Assembly: GCF_003688995.1 (NCBI RefSeq)
Contig: NZ_PENI01000002.1
Span: 124,001 to 188,000 of the forward strand
DNA: 64,000 nt
Direction: 5' to 3'
Source: Streptomyces shenzhenensis
GTDB taxonomy: Bacteria; Actinomycetota; Actinomycetes; Streptomycetales; Streptomycetaceae
The notes under the pieces were generated by a model. That model saw nothing but the letters and a program-made list of their open reading frames with translations. It had not been told where the DNA came from and did not search any database. Shown here piece after piece: positions 59,401 through 64,000 of this stretch (the stretch's first letter is position 1; each line of letters begins with the position of its first letter). The position numbers and the translations under genes are program-made.

Positions 59401-59843
59401 TGCTGTCCGACAGCGATCTGAAGGTGGCCAAAGCCGAGGCCCAGGAACTGTGGGAAGCGCTCAACTCACGCGACGTCACCGGCAGTATCAAGAGGCGGAT
59501 GGACGCCGACGTCGGCATGAAGAGCGCCGTCAAGACGAGCTTCGATCAGGTAGCCAAGACGCCCGCCGTCAAGGAACTCACGGGGACCGAGTTCAAGCCG
59601 GTCCAGTACAAGAGTCCCCAGCCGGTCGGCCAGCCCACCAGGTTGCGTGGCTTCTCCAGGACACTCGGTATCGTCGGCGGTATCACGACAGCCGCCCAGG
59701 CTCCCTCTTACGTACACGAGTACGGCTGGGACAGGGGCGCGTGGGAATTGGCCAAGGACATCGTGGACCCGTTCGGGTTCCACGAGGCCCTGGAACCGCC
59801 GAAGACGAGTGGAGGCATGTGCCCGCCCGAGAGCTGCGCCTGA
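53427..59843 (+). CDS. Secreted RHS/YD-repeat protein with polymorphic C-terminal tip
   Basis: This 2138-residue protein starts at ATG 53427 with a long signal peptide (MRRKPSRLSSRALHRPVSLV then a hydrophobic core ending ASPTAAA). The start is inferred from the signal peptide, because the ribosome site is weak. A SpvB-like beta region follows (WSTQLNTGDFTWSYDMPVP), then many YD repeats (for example YAYDALGRSIKVW, YTYDQLGHQISFSDPDRGRT). The RHS core lies near 1828-1870: YDPQTGRFLSVDPI...NNNPLVYADPDG. The last 268 residues are the variable tip, usually a toxin. It is rich in Lys and helical, with STAVIHEFNTGKPLPS, and I do not recognise it. The gene downstream is a likely immunity gene. Confidence 0.9.
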   Translation: MRRKPSRLSSRALHRPVSLVMSALMVGGLIQAAASPTAAASGHPLPSVPRADKPVAGTDGLKPRPRRLTKGPRTPVEPPRRSWPKPGTATVKIPKHGSGRAGDLPLRIAPPKRPKDAVQGTVEARLQSRGQAERAGVDGLLFTLRTTDRPKKDAASGSAKASASGSAGEVAVTVDYASFAQAYGGGYASRLHLVELPACALTTPAKDVCRRSTPLATRNDTDRHTLTANTVPLRSGAVTVLAAEPETGGEKGDFKATSLSPSATWSTQLNTGDFTWSYDMPVPDVPGDLTPEVGLDYSSGSIDGRTGTTNNQGSWVGDGFELSPGFIERRYKPCAEDGEKNADGNKPGDLCWSYDNAYLTFNGKGGELVPAGNDEFKLQQDDGTRIARLTSAERGNGDNDGEYWRLTAPDGTRYYFGYHRLPGWTDGKETTDSTWTVPVFGNNTGEPCHASDFAGSWCQQAWRWNLDYVVDTHGNAMGYHYAKETNSYGRNLKADDDTPYTRGGYLRRIDYGLRSSRMFADKPLAQVVFDSAERCLPQDGVTCAADTIDSKSSYWYDTPWDLNCKPGTKCDNGRLTPSFWTRKRLTAVTTQLLKSDGSYGKIDSWQLTHRWGMADTDYQLLLDGVQHTGHTATPSITLPKTTFAYTQLANRLDRIGDGYAPFIKSRLSTVADESGGQIDVNYSAPACDADALPTPETNTTRCFPQYIGGDSSDAPDREWFNKYVVTSVTATDRTGGAPDQVTAYEYLDGAAWHFDDDDGLTKEKYKTWSQWRGYGHVRVKGGGQGGAAAMRSQQDHYFLRGMDGDRKTPTGGTKSVTVTLGAGEGDAITDHESATGFEYRTVTFDRPGGKVLDKTVNRPWHHETAKKVRGWGTVTANFTGTSETKDYTSLDDGAGAKWRTTATSTSYDTVAGRATREEDQGDTSTADDDQCTRTTYATNADKNILLLPARVETVAKACDATVDRTEDVIDDVRTAYDGGSYGAAPTKGDVTATAPLKSDNGTKATYLEAGATYDDYGRELTVTDLTADVTVTGSADPVRTTRTDGRTTTTTFLPAIGLPTQTKTTTPPANPNNPASAQTVTKDLDPLRGLLLKQTDTNGNVTNYAYDALGRSIKVWLADRATSGVSTYEYAYSVTEGKPVTVATRLLNNEGGQITSYKLYDGFLRERQSQAPGPSGGRIISDIFYDERGLTAKTFAPYYAMGSPVAELFKPDDALGVENQTRTDYDGLGRQVEVRQIAGNGDGGTVLSTTKTIYGGDRTTLIPPVGDTTVTSLVDARGNVTELRQHHTRDPQSAYDTTTYDHTPSGDLLKVTDPAGNNWSYTYDQLGHQISFSDPDRGRTDTKYDDHGQVISSTDQRGTALFNTYDGLGRKTELREGSATGNLRVKWTYDTVTGAKGQLAESTRYVDGQAYTAAVTAYDKLYRPTRTATVIPASEGALAGTYQSGTAYKPSGLVASLSYSAAGSLPGGSISYTYEDQTLRPIAVFGQGMTSSATYSHTGKPLIYTFGLTNGGQKTQVTNTYEFGTQRLSSTRVDREGQAGVDQNVTFRYDEAGNVLSLRDTSRTGTDNQCFTYDYLRRLTEAWTQGDQTCADSPSAAKLGGPAPYWQSYTYDKAGSRLTDTRHDIGGDTAKDVKRTYEYPPAGQPKAHQLSALTTQGPAGTSRTDYVYDATGNTTDRGAQHLDWDAEGLLAKVTEPVDGKPDKVTEYLYDANGNRLISRTGDRTTLHLGHTDVTLDKGASKPKATRYIDLGSGHQAVRADDGSFSFTLADHHGTGLLAVAAADLALTQRRVTPFGETRGTAPAAWPGTKGFVGGIDETKDTGFTHLGAREYDPQTGRFLSVDPIMDLADPQQMNGYTYGNNNPLVYADPDGKFFGFLEMFKLVKKAISLLLNKVPNKNPGFMRPRAQAPAVSNGKLRGALQQIYPKAQAKKVFGDGKLSTAVIHEFNTGKPLPSKTQLHLQKGWETMNALSEILENNRKARETGKSTKKTPLLSDSDLKVAKAEAQELWEALNSRDVTGSIKRRMDADVGMKSAVKTSFDQVAKTPAVKELTGTEFKPVQYKSPQPVGQPTRLRGFSRTLGIVGGITTAAQAPSYVHEYGWDRGAWELAKDIVDPFGFHEALEPPKTSGGMCPPESCA

Positions 59844-59977
59844 CCACGAGGCCGGCAGGCTGTCCGTGACAATGAGTCCGGCAAGCCGCGCCCGAAAATG
59901 GAGGACGGGGCCCGTCGTACATCCCGCACGCCGGGCCCCGCGCCTGTGACAGCGACCCCCACACCCGACAGGAAGAC

Positions 59978-60418
59978 ATGAGCGACACCCCCGCCAAGGA
60001 GATCCGGGCCGATGAGATCCCCTCGCTGCTGCTGCGCATGATCCCGGAGTCCGCCGACTCCATCACCGAGACGTACCACCGGCCCGCGAAAGCGGCTGTA
60101 GTGACCGAGGAAACGTGGGTGCGGCCGTATCGGCTGCTGGCCGAGTGCTTCACGATGCCTGTGCTGATGCCCGAGCTGGAGAGCGACAGCCCCGACACCG
60201 AACTGCTCAGCAGGTGCTGGGAGTTTGTGGAGCGCATCGTGGCCCACCCCACGGAGCATGTCAGCGGCGCTGTCTACTTCGAGGTACTCGAACAGCTTCT
60301 GAACGCCCCCGGCTTGGTAGAGGCCGCCTGGCCCTACATGAAGGAACGGACGCGGGCGCGCACTCTGAAGATGCTGGACTCCTACGACGTCCGCCTGCCC
60401 GGGATCAACTGGCGCTAG
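59978..60418 (+). CDS. Candidate immunity protein for the RHS tip
   Basis: This 146-residue acidic, helical protein (MSDTPAKEIRADEIPSLLLR) starts at ATG 59978, with AGGAAG upstream, 134 bases after the RHS gene. It resembles the DUF7674-type small proteins found after polymorphic toxins (SRCWEFVERIVAHPTEHVSG; ARTLKMLDSYDVRLPG). It has no signal peptide, as expected for a cytoplasmic antitoxin. Its role is inferred from size, charge and position. Confidence 0.65.
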   Translation: MSDTPAKEIRADEIPSLLLRMIPESADSITETYHRPAKAAVVTEETWVRPYRLLAECFTMPVLMPELESDSPDTELLSRCWEFVERIVAHPTEHVSGAVYFEVLEQLLNAPGLVEAAWPYMKERTRARTLKMLDSYDVRLPGINWR

Positions 60419-60561
60419 CGACCATGAGGACGGGGCCTGCCGCGCACCTCGCACGACGGGCCCCCGACCCTCAAGCTCCGCTGATGCTTCGCCCCCGGCG
60501 CTCCGGCGGTGGTCCCACTCCCGCAGCTGGTGGGCGGGAGTGATTCGCACCGGACTCCACC

Positions 60562-61200
60562 GTGCGGCTGAGCTGGTTCCGTGGCACCGGGGCGGACTTC
60601 ACCGCCGCAGCGGGACGCATGGCCGGCCAGGGCAATGTCGCCCTCGGCCTCGACCGGGAGCTTCCGGCACAGTTCCGGCCGCCGTACCGGCTGCTGACGT
60701 ATGTGTTCGAGCGGCGCGGTGCAAACCCACCGCTGCGGCCTGATGGACCTGGATCCCGGCCTGCGGAAACGGACTGCCTCCCTGCGGCTCGTCCCGCGCA
60801 GCAGACGCGAGCGTCCCCGGGGCCGGCTCATGGCTCCCGATCCGGAGCCGGACGACGAGGCACTGCGTCGCTGGTTGACACCGTGTGCGGACAGTGTCAT
60901 TGACGGCATGAGCGGGTGGGTGGACACGACCCACGTCGAACGCCTGGACGCAGCCGCTGAAGTGCTGTGGCGGCTGGCCAGTGGAAGCAGCCTCCAGCTG
61001 GTCACAGGCCCGGAACGAAACCCCGTACAGGAACGCTACGCCGCCGATCTGGCCTTCCTGAGCGGGCTTGGCCTCGGCATTCGTTTCCTGCTCCGTGCCC
61101 TGGTCCGCTGGATAGTGGAGTCCGATGACTTCCGAGCCATACAGCGGGGATTTCGGGCACATCGAGGAGCCGGAGGCATGTGCGCGTGGACGTGTTGGTT
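60562..61200 (+). pseudogene. Probable decayed coding region
   Basis: From GTG 60562 the frame reads VRLSWFRGTGADFTAAAGRM and FRPPYRLLTYVFERRG before losing coding character. A second frame then reads PDDEALRRWLTPCADSVIDG and LDAAAEVLWRLASGSSLQLV up to about 61120. Together they look like pieces of one or two genes broken by frameshifts. I recognise no family. It could be remnants of a second immunity or RHS-associated gene. Confidence 0.3.
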
Positions 61201-61244
61201 CCGTCGGCACTCTCACCGCACCGTCGGTCGTGAACCGTCCCCGT

Positions 61245-61916
61245 TCAGGTCGTGTTCGGGCGGGCCAGGCCGTGGTCGTAGGCGAAGATCACCGCCTGGA
61301 CGCGGTCGCGGGCGCCGATCTTGGCGAGGATGCGTCCGACATGGGTCTTGACGGTGGACTCCGCGAGGACGAAGTGCGCGGCGATCTCGCCGTTGGTCCA
61401 GCCCCTGCCGACGGCGACGAGGATCTCCCGTTCGCGGCCGGTCAGGGCGTCGAGCCTCGGGTCCGCGGCCGAGTGGCCGGTGCCGTACGCCGGGGGGTGA
61501 CGGGTGAACTCGTCCAGGAGGCGGCGGGTGAGCGCGGGGGCGATGATCGCGTCGCCCGCCGCCACCGCCCGGATCCCGGCGAGGAGTTCCTCGGGCCGCG
61601 CGTCCTTGAGCAGGAAGCCGCTGGCGCCCGCGCGCAGGGCCGCGTGCACGTACTCGTCGAGGTCGAACGTGGTCAGCACCAGGACCCGCGAGCGGTCGCC
61701 GGCGGCGACGATGCGACGGGTGGCCTCGATGCCGTCCATGCCGGGCATGCGTACGTCCATGAGCACGACGTCGGGCCGCAGTTCCGCGGTCATGCGGACG
61801 GCCTCCGCGCCATGGGCGGCCTCCCCGAGCACCTCCGTCTCGGGGATGGAGTCGAGCAGCATCCGAAACCCGTAGCGCTGGAGCGGCTGATCGTCCACAA
61901 CGAGCACGGTGGTCAT
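61245..61916 (-). CDS. NarL/LuxR-family response regulator
   Basis: This 223-residue protein has a receiver domain with the acidic pair in VLVVDDQPLQRYGF, the phospho-acceptor Asp in PDVVLMDVRMPGMDG (about residue 53), Thr in VLVLTTFDLDEYV and Lys in FLLKDARPEE. The C-terminal LuxR helix-turn-helix reads LTGREREILVAVGRGWTNGE and STVKTHVGRILAKIGARDRV. It should be phosphorylated by the histidine kinase encoded upstream. Its ATG overlaps the stop of a 34-residue ORF by four bases, the last link of a chain from the kinase gene. Target genes may include the ABC permease at the window end. Confidence 0.95.
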   Translation of the reverse strand: MTTVLVVDDQPLQRYGFRMLLDSIPETEVLGEAAHGAEAVRMTAELRPDVVLMDVRMPGMDGIEATRRIVAAGDRSRVLVLTTFDLDEYVHAALRAGASGFLLKDARPEELLAGIRAVAAGDAIIAPALTRRLLDEFTRHPPAYGTGHSAADPRLDALTGREREILVAVGRGWTNGEIAAHFVLAESTVKTHVGRILAKIGARDRVQAVIFAYDHGLARPNTT

Positions 61917-62017
61917 CGGGCACCGCCCGGGGAAGTGGGGGCGTGGGTGGTCTTCGGACGTCGGGCGCTGTTCGTTGGCGGCCTCGCGGCGACGTTCTGG
62001 GTGGGCACGGTGGTCAT
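61913..62017 (-). CDS. Coupled mini-ORF C (34 residues)
   Basis: ATG 62017 overlaps the stop of mini-ORF B, and its own stop overlaps the response-regulator ATG (both ATGA). The peptide begins MTTVPTQNVAARPPTN and ends THAPTSPGGAR; it is Thr/Pro/Arg-rich with no predicted fold. The start ATGACCACCGTG equals the first codons of the response regulator, so it probably arose by duplication of the kinase-regulator junction. It may serve mainly to pass ribosomes on. Confidence 0.6.
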   Translation of the reverse strand: MTTVPTQNVAARPPTNSARRPKTTHAPTSPGGAR

Positions 62018-62118
62018 CGGGTGCCGCCCGGGGAGGTGGGGGCGTGGGTGGTCGCCGGCCGCTGGGCGCCGTTCGTCGGCGGCCTCGCGGTGACGTCTCC
62101 GGTGGGCGTGGTGGTCAT
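62014..62118 (-). CDS. Coupled mini-ORF B (34 residues)
   Basis: A second copy of the repeat-encoded ORF, starting MTTTPTGDVTARPPTN and ending THAPTSPGGTR. It matches mini-ORF C at about 26 of 34 positions. It is joined by ATGA overlaps to mini-ORF A before it and C after it. The length of 105 bases with four-base overlaps explains the 101-bp period. Confidence 0.6.
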   Translation of the reverse strand: MTTTPTGDVTARPPTNGAQRPATTHAPTSPGGTR

Positions 62119-62156
62119 CGGGCACCGCCCCGAGGTGTGAGGGGTGTGGGCGTCAT
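62115..62156 (-). CDS. Coupled mini-ORF A (13 residues)
   Basis: The ATG at 62156 overlaps the histidine-kinase stop by four bases and reads MTPTPLTPRGGAR. It looks like the ends of the 34-residue ORF joined by an in-frame loss of 21 codons. Its stop overlaps mini-ORF B. It has no independent ribosome site. Confidence 0.5.
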   Translation of the reverse strand: MTPTPLTPRGGAR

Positions 62157-63442
62157 CGGGTGCCGTCCCGGGGTGTGAGGTCGAGGGTGGTTTCGACCAG
62201 CCAGCCGCCGTCCGGTGTCGGGCCCGCGGTGACGTCTCCGTCGTAGAGCGCGGCCCGTTCACGCATGCCCACCAGGCCGTGGCCTTCCTCGTTCGGTGTT
62301 TCCGGGCGGACGGCCGGGCCGCTGTCCCTGACCCGGATGCGCAGCCGGTCGTCCTCGACGAGGACCGCCAGCCGCACCCGGGTGTCGGAGCCGGCGTGCT
62401 TCAAGGTGTTCGTGAGGGCCTCCTGGACGATGCGGTAGACGGTCAGCTGGACCCCGCCGTCCAGCGCCTCCACGTCGCCCGCGGTGCGGTAGACGACGTC
62501 GAGACCGGCGCCGCGCACCCCCGCGCACAAGGCGTCGATGTCCGCGATGCCGGGCTGCGGGCTGAGCTCCGGCCGCTGCGCGGAACCGTCCGCCTCCCGC
62601 AGCACGCCGAGCACGCGCCGCAGCTCCCCGAGGGCCTGCCGGCCGGTGTCGCCGATGAGCCGCAGCGCCTCCGTGCCGCGCTGCGGCTCCCGGTCACCGG
62701 CGTAGGCGCCCGCGTCGGCGAGGGTGATGATGACGGACAGGTTGTGGCCGACGATGTCATGCATCTCCCGGGCCACCCGGGCCCGCTCGGTCGCCGTCGC
62801 GAGCCGGCTGCGCTGGTCGCGTTCGATCTCCAGCCGGGCCGCCCGCTCGCGCAGCCCGGCCAGCTGGGCCCGCCGGATCCGTACCATCAGACCGAGCGCC
62901 ACGGCGGCGGTCGCCGTGCTCAGCAGCAGGAACAGCGCGTCCCAGACGGACACCGCGGCCGCCGCCCGCACCGCGACCAGCACCATCGCCGCCGCCATCA
63001 CCCCGCAGGCCCACGGCAGCTGCCGGGGCCGCCCGTGCAGGGCCAGGCTGTACAGCGCGATGAACAGGGCGACGTCCGCGCGCAGCGCCACGTTCAGCGA
63101 CCACTGGAGCGCGAACACCGCCGTGATCACGCCGAAGGCCGCCGCGGGCCTGCGCCGCCGCCACAGCAGCGGCAGCACCAGCCCGGCCTGCAACGCCAGC
63201 ACACCCGCCACGGGCGGATGGGCGAACACCAGCCGGAACCGGTGCGGCCCGTCCTCGTCCCCGGAACCCGGGCTCACCAGGTCCGGCAGGCAGAACATCA
63301 GGAAGACGACGACCACCACCGCGGTGTCCAGCACCCAGGGCCGCGCGCGGTCGGCACGGCGCAGCCGCTGGCCGGCCCGGCTGAAGAAGCCGACCAGCGA
63401 GCCCGTACCGAGGACGTCGTCGGTGGTGGTCACGGAGGTCAC
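62153..63442 (-). CDS. NarL-type sensor histidine kinase
   Basis: The kinase is 429 residues long from GTG 63442 (VTSVTTTDDVLG); the longer open frame upstream runs through the permease gene. The N-terminal 200 residues hold about five membrane helices (DTAVVVVVFLMFCLPDL; WACGVMAAAMVLVAV). The HisKA_3 dimerisation domain has the phospho-His in RARVAREMHDIVGHNLSVII. The HATPase domain has QEALTNTLKHAG (N box), RVRDSGPAVR (G1) and EGHGLVGMRERAALYDGDV (G2). It is the partner of the response regulator downstream but separated from it by the three mini-ORFs. The signal sensed is unknown. Confidence 0.93.
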   Translation of the reverse strand: MTSVTTTDDVLGTGSLVGFFSRAGQRLRRADRARPWVLDTAVVVVVFLMFCLPDLVSPGSGDEDGPHRFRLVFAHPPVAGVLALQAGLVLPLLWRRRRPAAAFGVITAVFALQWSLNVALRADVALFIALYSLALHGRPRQLPWACGVMAAAMVLVAVRAAAAVSVWDALFLLLSTATAAVALGLMVRIRRAQLAGLRERAARLEIERDQRSRLATATERARVAREMHDIVGHNLSVIITLADAGAYAGDREPQRGTEALRLIGDTGRQALGELRRVLGVLREADGSAQRPELSPQPGIADIDALCAGVRGAGLDVVYRTAGDVEALDGGVQLTVYRIVQEALTNTLKHAGSDTRVRLAVLVEDDRLRIRVRDSGPAVRPETPNEEGHGLVGMRERAALYDGDVTAGPTPDGGWLVETTLDLTPRDGTR

Positions 63443-63459
63443 CTGCCCATGGTGCAGGC

Positions 63460-64000
63460 TCAGACGTCGCTGCGCCGCAGCCGGTACGCCGCGCCCGCCA
63501 GCGCGAGCGCCGTCCAGCCGAGGAAAACCAGCAGTCCGGCGCCGGGGGAGAGGGCGGTGGAGTCGTGTGTCAGGGCGAACATCGACTGCCCCGCGTTGCT
63601 CGGCAGATAGCGGTTGACGTCGTCCTGCCAGGAGCTGGGCAGCAGCGACATCAGCCCGGGGACCAGCATCAGCGCGGCGACCAGCACCGAGATGCCGCCG
63701 GCCACGGACCGCAGCAGCGCGCCGAGCGCGGCGCCGATCACACCGACCAGGCCGAGATAGAGCCCGGCGCCCAGCAGGCTGCGGACGACACCGGCGTGCG
63801 ACAGGTCCATGGCCGCGGGGGTGCCGGAGACGATGCCGCCGCCGATCAGAAAGGCGACGAACGCCCCGACCGTCCCGACCACCAGCGCGACCAGCCCGAA
63901 CACGCCAGCCTTTGACCACAGCACGGGCAGCCGGCGCGGCACCGCCGCCATCGTCGAGCGGATCATGCCGGTCGAGTACTCCCCGGCCGTGACCAGCACC
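63460..64000 (-). CDS. ABC-2 type transporter permease, N-terminus outside window
   Basis: About 180 C-terminal residues are visible and the frame is open to the window end. They begin LVTAGEYSTGMIRSTMAAVP, the conserved segment of ABC-2 permeases, and include several membrane helices (AGVFGLVALVVGTVGAFVAF; GLYLGLVGVIGAALGALLRS; LLVFLGWTALALAGAAYRL). It ends LRRSDV. The kinase gene starts 17 bases later, so the exporter and the two-component system share an operon. This arrangement is typical of peptide/antibiotic-responsive export loci. The ATPase gene is presumably just outside. Confidence 0.85.
   Translation of the reverse strand, partial: VLVTAGEYSTGMIRSTMAAVPRRLPVLWSKAGVFGLVALVVGTVGAFVAFLIGGGIVSGTPAAMDLSHAGVVRSLLGAGLYLGLVGVIGAALGALLRSVAGGISVLVAALMLVPGLMSLLPSSWQDDVNRYLPSNAGQSMFALTHDSTALSPGAGLLVFLGWTALALAGAAYRLRRSDV

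Larger units (their letters stand above)
61909..62121. repeat. 101-bp tandem direct repeat
   Basis: The landmark GGTGGTCATCGGG occurs at 61908-61920, 62009-62021 and 62110-62122, exactly 101 bases apart. The first two units have about 17 differences in 105 positions by eye. A third, shortened copy reaches the kinase stop. Each unit carries a start and a stop codon on the minus strand, so the repeat multiplies a small ORF. Confidence 0.9.

Noticed and set aside
61909..62160. CRISPR-like or minisatellite interpretation of the 101-bp repeat
   Set aside because: Only two full and one partial unit, no spacers, and each unit preserves a start, a stop and ATGA overlaps, which a coding explanation fits better.

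Overview
The DNA is very GC-rich, with strong G/C preference at third codon positions, frequent GTG starts and stop-start overlaps. It carries Streptomyces-type families: Pgl/type 2 BREX, a ScoMcrA-like restriction enzyme, DUF6879, LamG plus RHS exoproteins, and a LuxR-type two-component system. It is best read as an accessory, defence-rich chromosomal segment of a Streptomyces or close relative. I saw no integrase, tRNA, insertion sequence or CRISPR array, so how the island moved is not visible.

Layout. (1) 1-7.6 kb: an MMPL exporter (cut by the window edge) diverges from a P450-ferredoxin-ferredoxin reductase operon, which is followed by an MFS exporter, a DedA protein and a PadR regulator; this looks like a redox/efflux module. 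(2) 7.6-13.4 kb: a TetR regulator divergent from a short-chain dehydrogenase with a palindromic operator candidate between them, an aldo/keto reductase, membrane proteins and a second SDR-like gene. (3) 13.36-16 kb: a C-protein-like XRE regulator, then decayed defence genes, namely an OLD-family nuclease N-terminus joined to the C-terminal half of a helicase-nuclease. (4) 16.2-20 kb: a DUF2075/Schlafen-like helicase and, convergently, a type IV restriction enzyme with sulfur-binding and HNH domains.

(5) 20.5-48.2 kb: a complete type 2 BREX (Pgl) set, pglW-pglX-[cargo]-pglY-pglZ-[cargo]-brxD-brxHI. The pglX-pglY gap of about 6 kb holds an ATP-binding-protein pseudogene, an EcsC-like protein, a DUF6879 pair, and an NLR-like NB-ARC/TPR protein with a small upstream partner sharing a short motif. 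The pglZ-brxD gap holds an opposite-strand operon of a DUF262 protein and a CBS-HEPN protein; the latter reads as frameshifted. (6) 48.9-60.4 kb: a giant secreted LamG protein, a giant RHS/YD-repeat protein with a variable C-terminal tip, and a candidate immunity gene. (7) 61.2-64 kb: a LuxR-family response regulator and histidine kinase, preceded by an ABC-2 permease cut by the window end. Between kinase and regulator lies a chain of three tiny ORFs built on a 101-bp tandem repeat, each joined to the next by an ATGA overlap.

The strongest candidates for something new are the coupled mini-ORF chain at 61.9-62.16 kb, the DUF262/CBS-HEPN operon inside BREX, and the motif-sharing NLR pair. Family names come from recognising motifs by eye; no database search was run.
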